NCBI RefSeq assembly: GCF_030167915.1
Contig: NZ_JARGNB010000001.1
Span: 682,001-746,000, forward strand
Source: Aquabacterium humicola
GTDB taxonomy: Bacteria; Pseudomonadota; Gammaproteobacteria; Burkholderiales; Burkholderiaceae_C
Reading direction: 5' to 3'
DNA: 64,000 nt
Part shown: piece by piece, positions 63,120-64,000 of the stretch
Layout: each line of letters opens with the position of its first letter
Position numbering within the stretch: the first letter of the stretch is position 1
Made by a program: the position numbers and the translations under genes
Notes under the pieces: model-generated
Told to the model about the DNA's origin: nothing
The model's database searches: none
The model's input: only the letters and a program-made list of their open reading frames with translations

Positions 63120-64000
63120 TCAGTGGGCGATCTGCCGCAACCACTGCGCCAGGCCGTTCATCAGCCGCCCGCCGACCGGCGACAGCGCGGTGAAGTGGAT
63201 GCACGCATGCACGCCCGAGGGCTCGTGCACGTGGGTGACTGCCACGCCGCTGGCGGCGGCCGCCTGCGCCAGCAAGAGGCCTTCGTCGCGCAACGGGTCG
63301 TGGCCCAGCGTGGCGATCCAGGTCGGCGGCAGCGCGTTCAGGCGGTCGGCGTGCAGCAGCGCGACTTCCGGGTGGCGCACCAGGGACGCGTCGGTGCCGA
63401 GGTAGGCGTCCATGAACCAGGTCATCACCGCGGCCGTCAGGAACTTGCCCTCGCCGTTCTCGACGCGTGAGGGCATCGATTCCTGGTGGTGCAGCGCCGG
63501 CGGATAGAGCAGGCCCAGACCGCGCAGCGGCACCTCGCCCGCCACCCGCATCGCTGCCACCGCGGCCAGCTGCGCGCCGGCGCTGTCGCCGGCCACCACC
63601 AGCCGGGCCGGATCGGCGCCCAGCTCGGCGGCGTGCGCGGCCACCCAGCGCAGCGCCGCTTCGGCATCGGCCGGCGCCGCGGGAAACGGGTGCTCGGGCG
63701 CAAGGCGGTAGTCGACCGCCACCACCAGCATGCCGGCGTCGTGGCACAGGCGGCGGCAGACCGCATCATGCGTCTCGAGGTCGCCGATGACCCAGCCGCC
63801 GCCGTGCAGGTAGACCAGCACCGGCAGCGGCGCGGCCGCGTCATTGGCCGGGTAGTAAAGGCGCAGCGGCAGCGTGCCACCCGGCCCCTCGGCCGCGAGG
63901 TCCCGCACCATCTTCACCGGCGGCGGCGGCAGGCCGAGCGCGCCGCTCAGATCGCGGTAGACCTGCCGGACCACGTCCACCGGCAGGCTTTCCAGCGGCG
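63120..64000 (-). CDS. Alpha/beta hydrolase (HSL/esterase family), 5'-truncated
   Basis: The reading frame continues to the window edge (a LESLPVD-like segment precedes the first in-window GTG at 63980), so the start is outside. YLHGGGWVIGDLETHD is the oxyanion-hole motif, VAGDSAGAQLAA has the nucleophile Ser, LGHDPLRDEG the acid Asp, and HACIHF the probable catalytic His. This is the hormone-sensitive-lipase type of carboxylesterase. Its linkage to a substrate-binding protein suggests uptake and hydrolysis of an ester or amide compound (inference). Confidence 0.88.
   Translation of the reverse strand, partial: PLESLPVDVVRQVYRDLSGALGLPPPPVKMVRDLAAEGPGGTLPLRLYYPANDAAAPLPVLVYLHGGGWVIGDLETHDAVCRRLCHDAGMLVVAVDYRLAPEHPFPAAPADAEAALRWVAAHAAELGADPARLVVAGDSAGAQLAAVAAMRVAGEVPLRGLGLLYPPALHHQESMPSRVENGEGKFLTAAVMTWFMDAYLGTDASLVRHPEVALLHADRLNALPPTWIATLGHDPLRDEGLLLAQAAAASGVAVTHVHEPSGVHACIHFTALSPVGGRLMNGLAQWLRQIAH

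Overview
The window is a high-GC, gene-dense chromosomal segment of a betaproteobacterium. The best fit is Burkholderiales of the Rubrivivax/Leptothrix/Methylibium type. This placement is inferred from gene families and synteny: mdh, a GntR regulator and sdhCDAB-sdhE-gltA in one block; hemC-hemD-hemX-hemY next to ppc; a DUF3348/DUF802/OmpA/DUF2894 cluster; a paaABCDE operon; and a clade-I nos cluster. No rRNA, tRNA, CRISPR array, insertion sequence or prophage was seen.

Layout. 1-4803: an unrecognised protein, then a four-gene operon that includes a proton-channel (MotA/TolQ/ZorA-like) protein with a very long cytoplasmic tail and a MotB/ZorB-like peptidoglycan-binding partner. 4814-7773: an ATP-dependent DNA ligase, a creatininase-family hydrolase and an exported protein. 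7936-16138: the TCA-cycle block, with a CitE-like lyase, malate dehydrogenase, a divergent GntR regulator, succinate dehydrogenase with its FAD-assembly factor, and citrate synthase. 16253-17992: a small acidic protein, SelD and a PilZ protein. 18019-27798: propionyl-CoA/methylmalonyl-CoA metabolism (FadR-type regulator, methylmalonyl-CoA mutase, MeaB chaperone, propionyl-CoA carboxylase beta and alpha, biotin synthase, a probable epimerase). A toxin-antitoxin pair sits inside this set and a second pair follows it, up to 28542.

28544-36142: a cysteine-rich small protein, PEP carboxylase, and divergently hemC-hemD-hemX-hemY. 36176-40367: phenylacetyl-CoA epoxidase paaABCDE plus the paaI thioesterase, with a TetR-type palindrome upstream. 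40695-45022: an accessory stretch with a secreted protein, two small orphans and a large Asp/Gly-repeat (RTX-like) protein carrying an internal 1089-bp-period duplication. 45412-50774: PLP ammonia-lyase, a large inverted-repeat element, a VOC protein, phenylpyruvate/indolepyruvate decarboxylase, a membrane-anchored Gly-rich protein and a DMT exporter. 50858-60708: nitrous oxide reduction (nosZ, nosR, a small membrane protein, nosD, nosF, nosY, nosL on the minus strand; a c-type cytochrome and ApbE/NosX divergent). 60809-64000: a DUF2817 peptidase-like protein, an ABC substrate-binding protein and a truncated alpha/beta hydrolase.

The picture is a respiratory heterotroph that can use N2O as electron acceptor, degrade phenylacetate aerobically, and route propionyl-CoA into succinyl-CoA and the TCA cycle. 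The strongest candidate for an undescribed system is the four-gene motor-like cluster at 777-4803. It has the two membrane components of a Zorya-like or flagellar-stator-like ion-driven machine, but its two other partners are uncharacterised families instead of known effectors.
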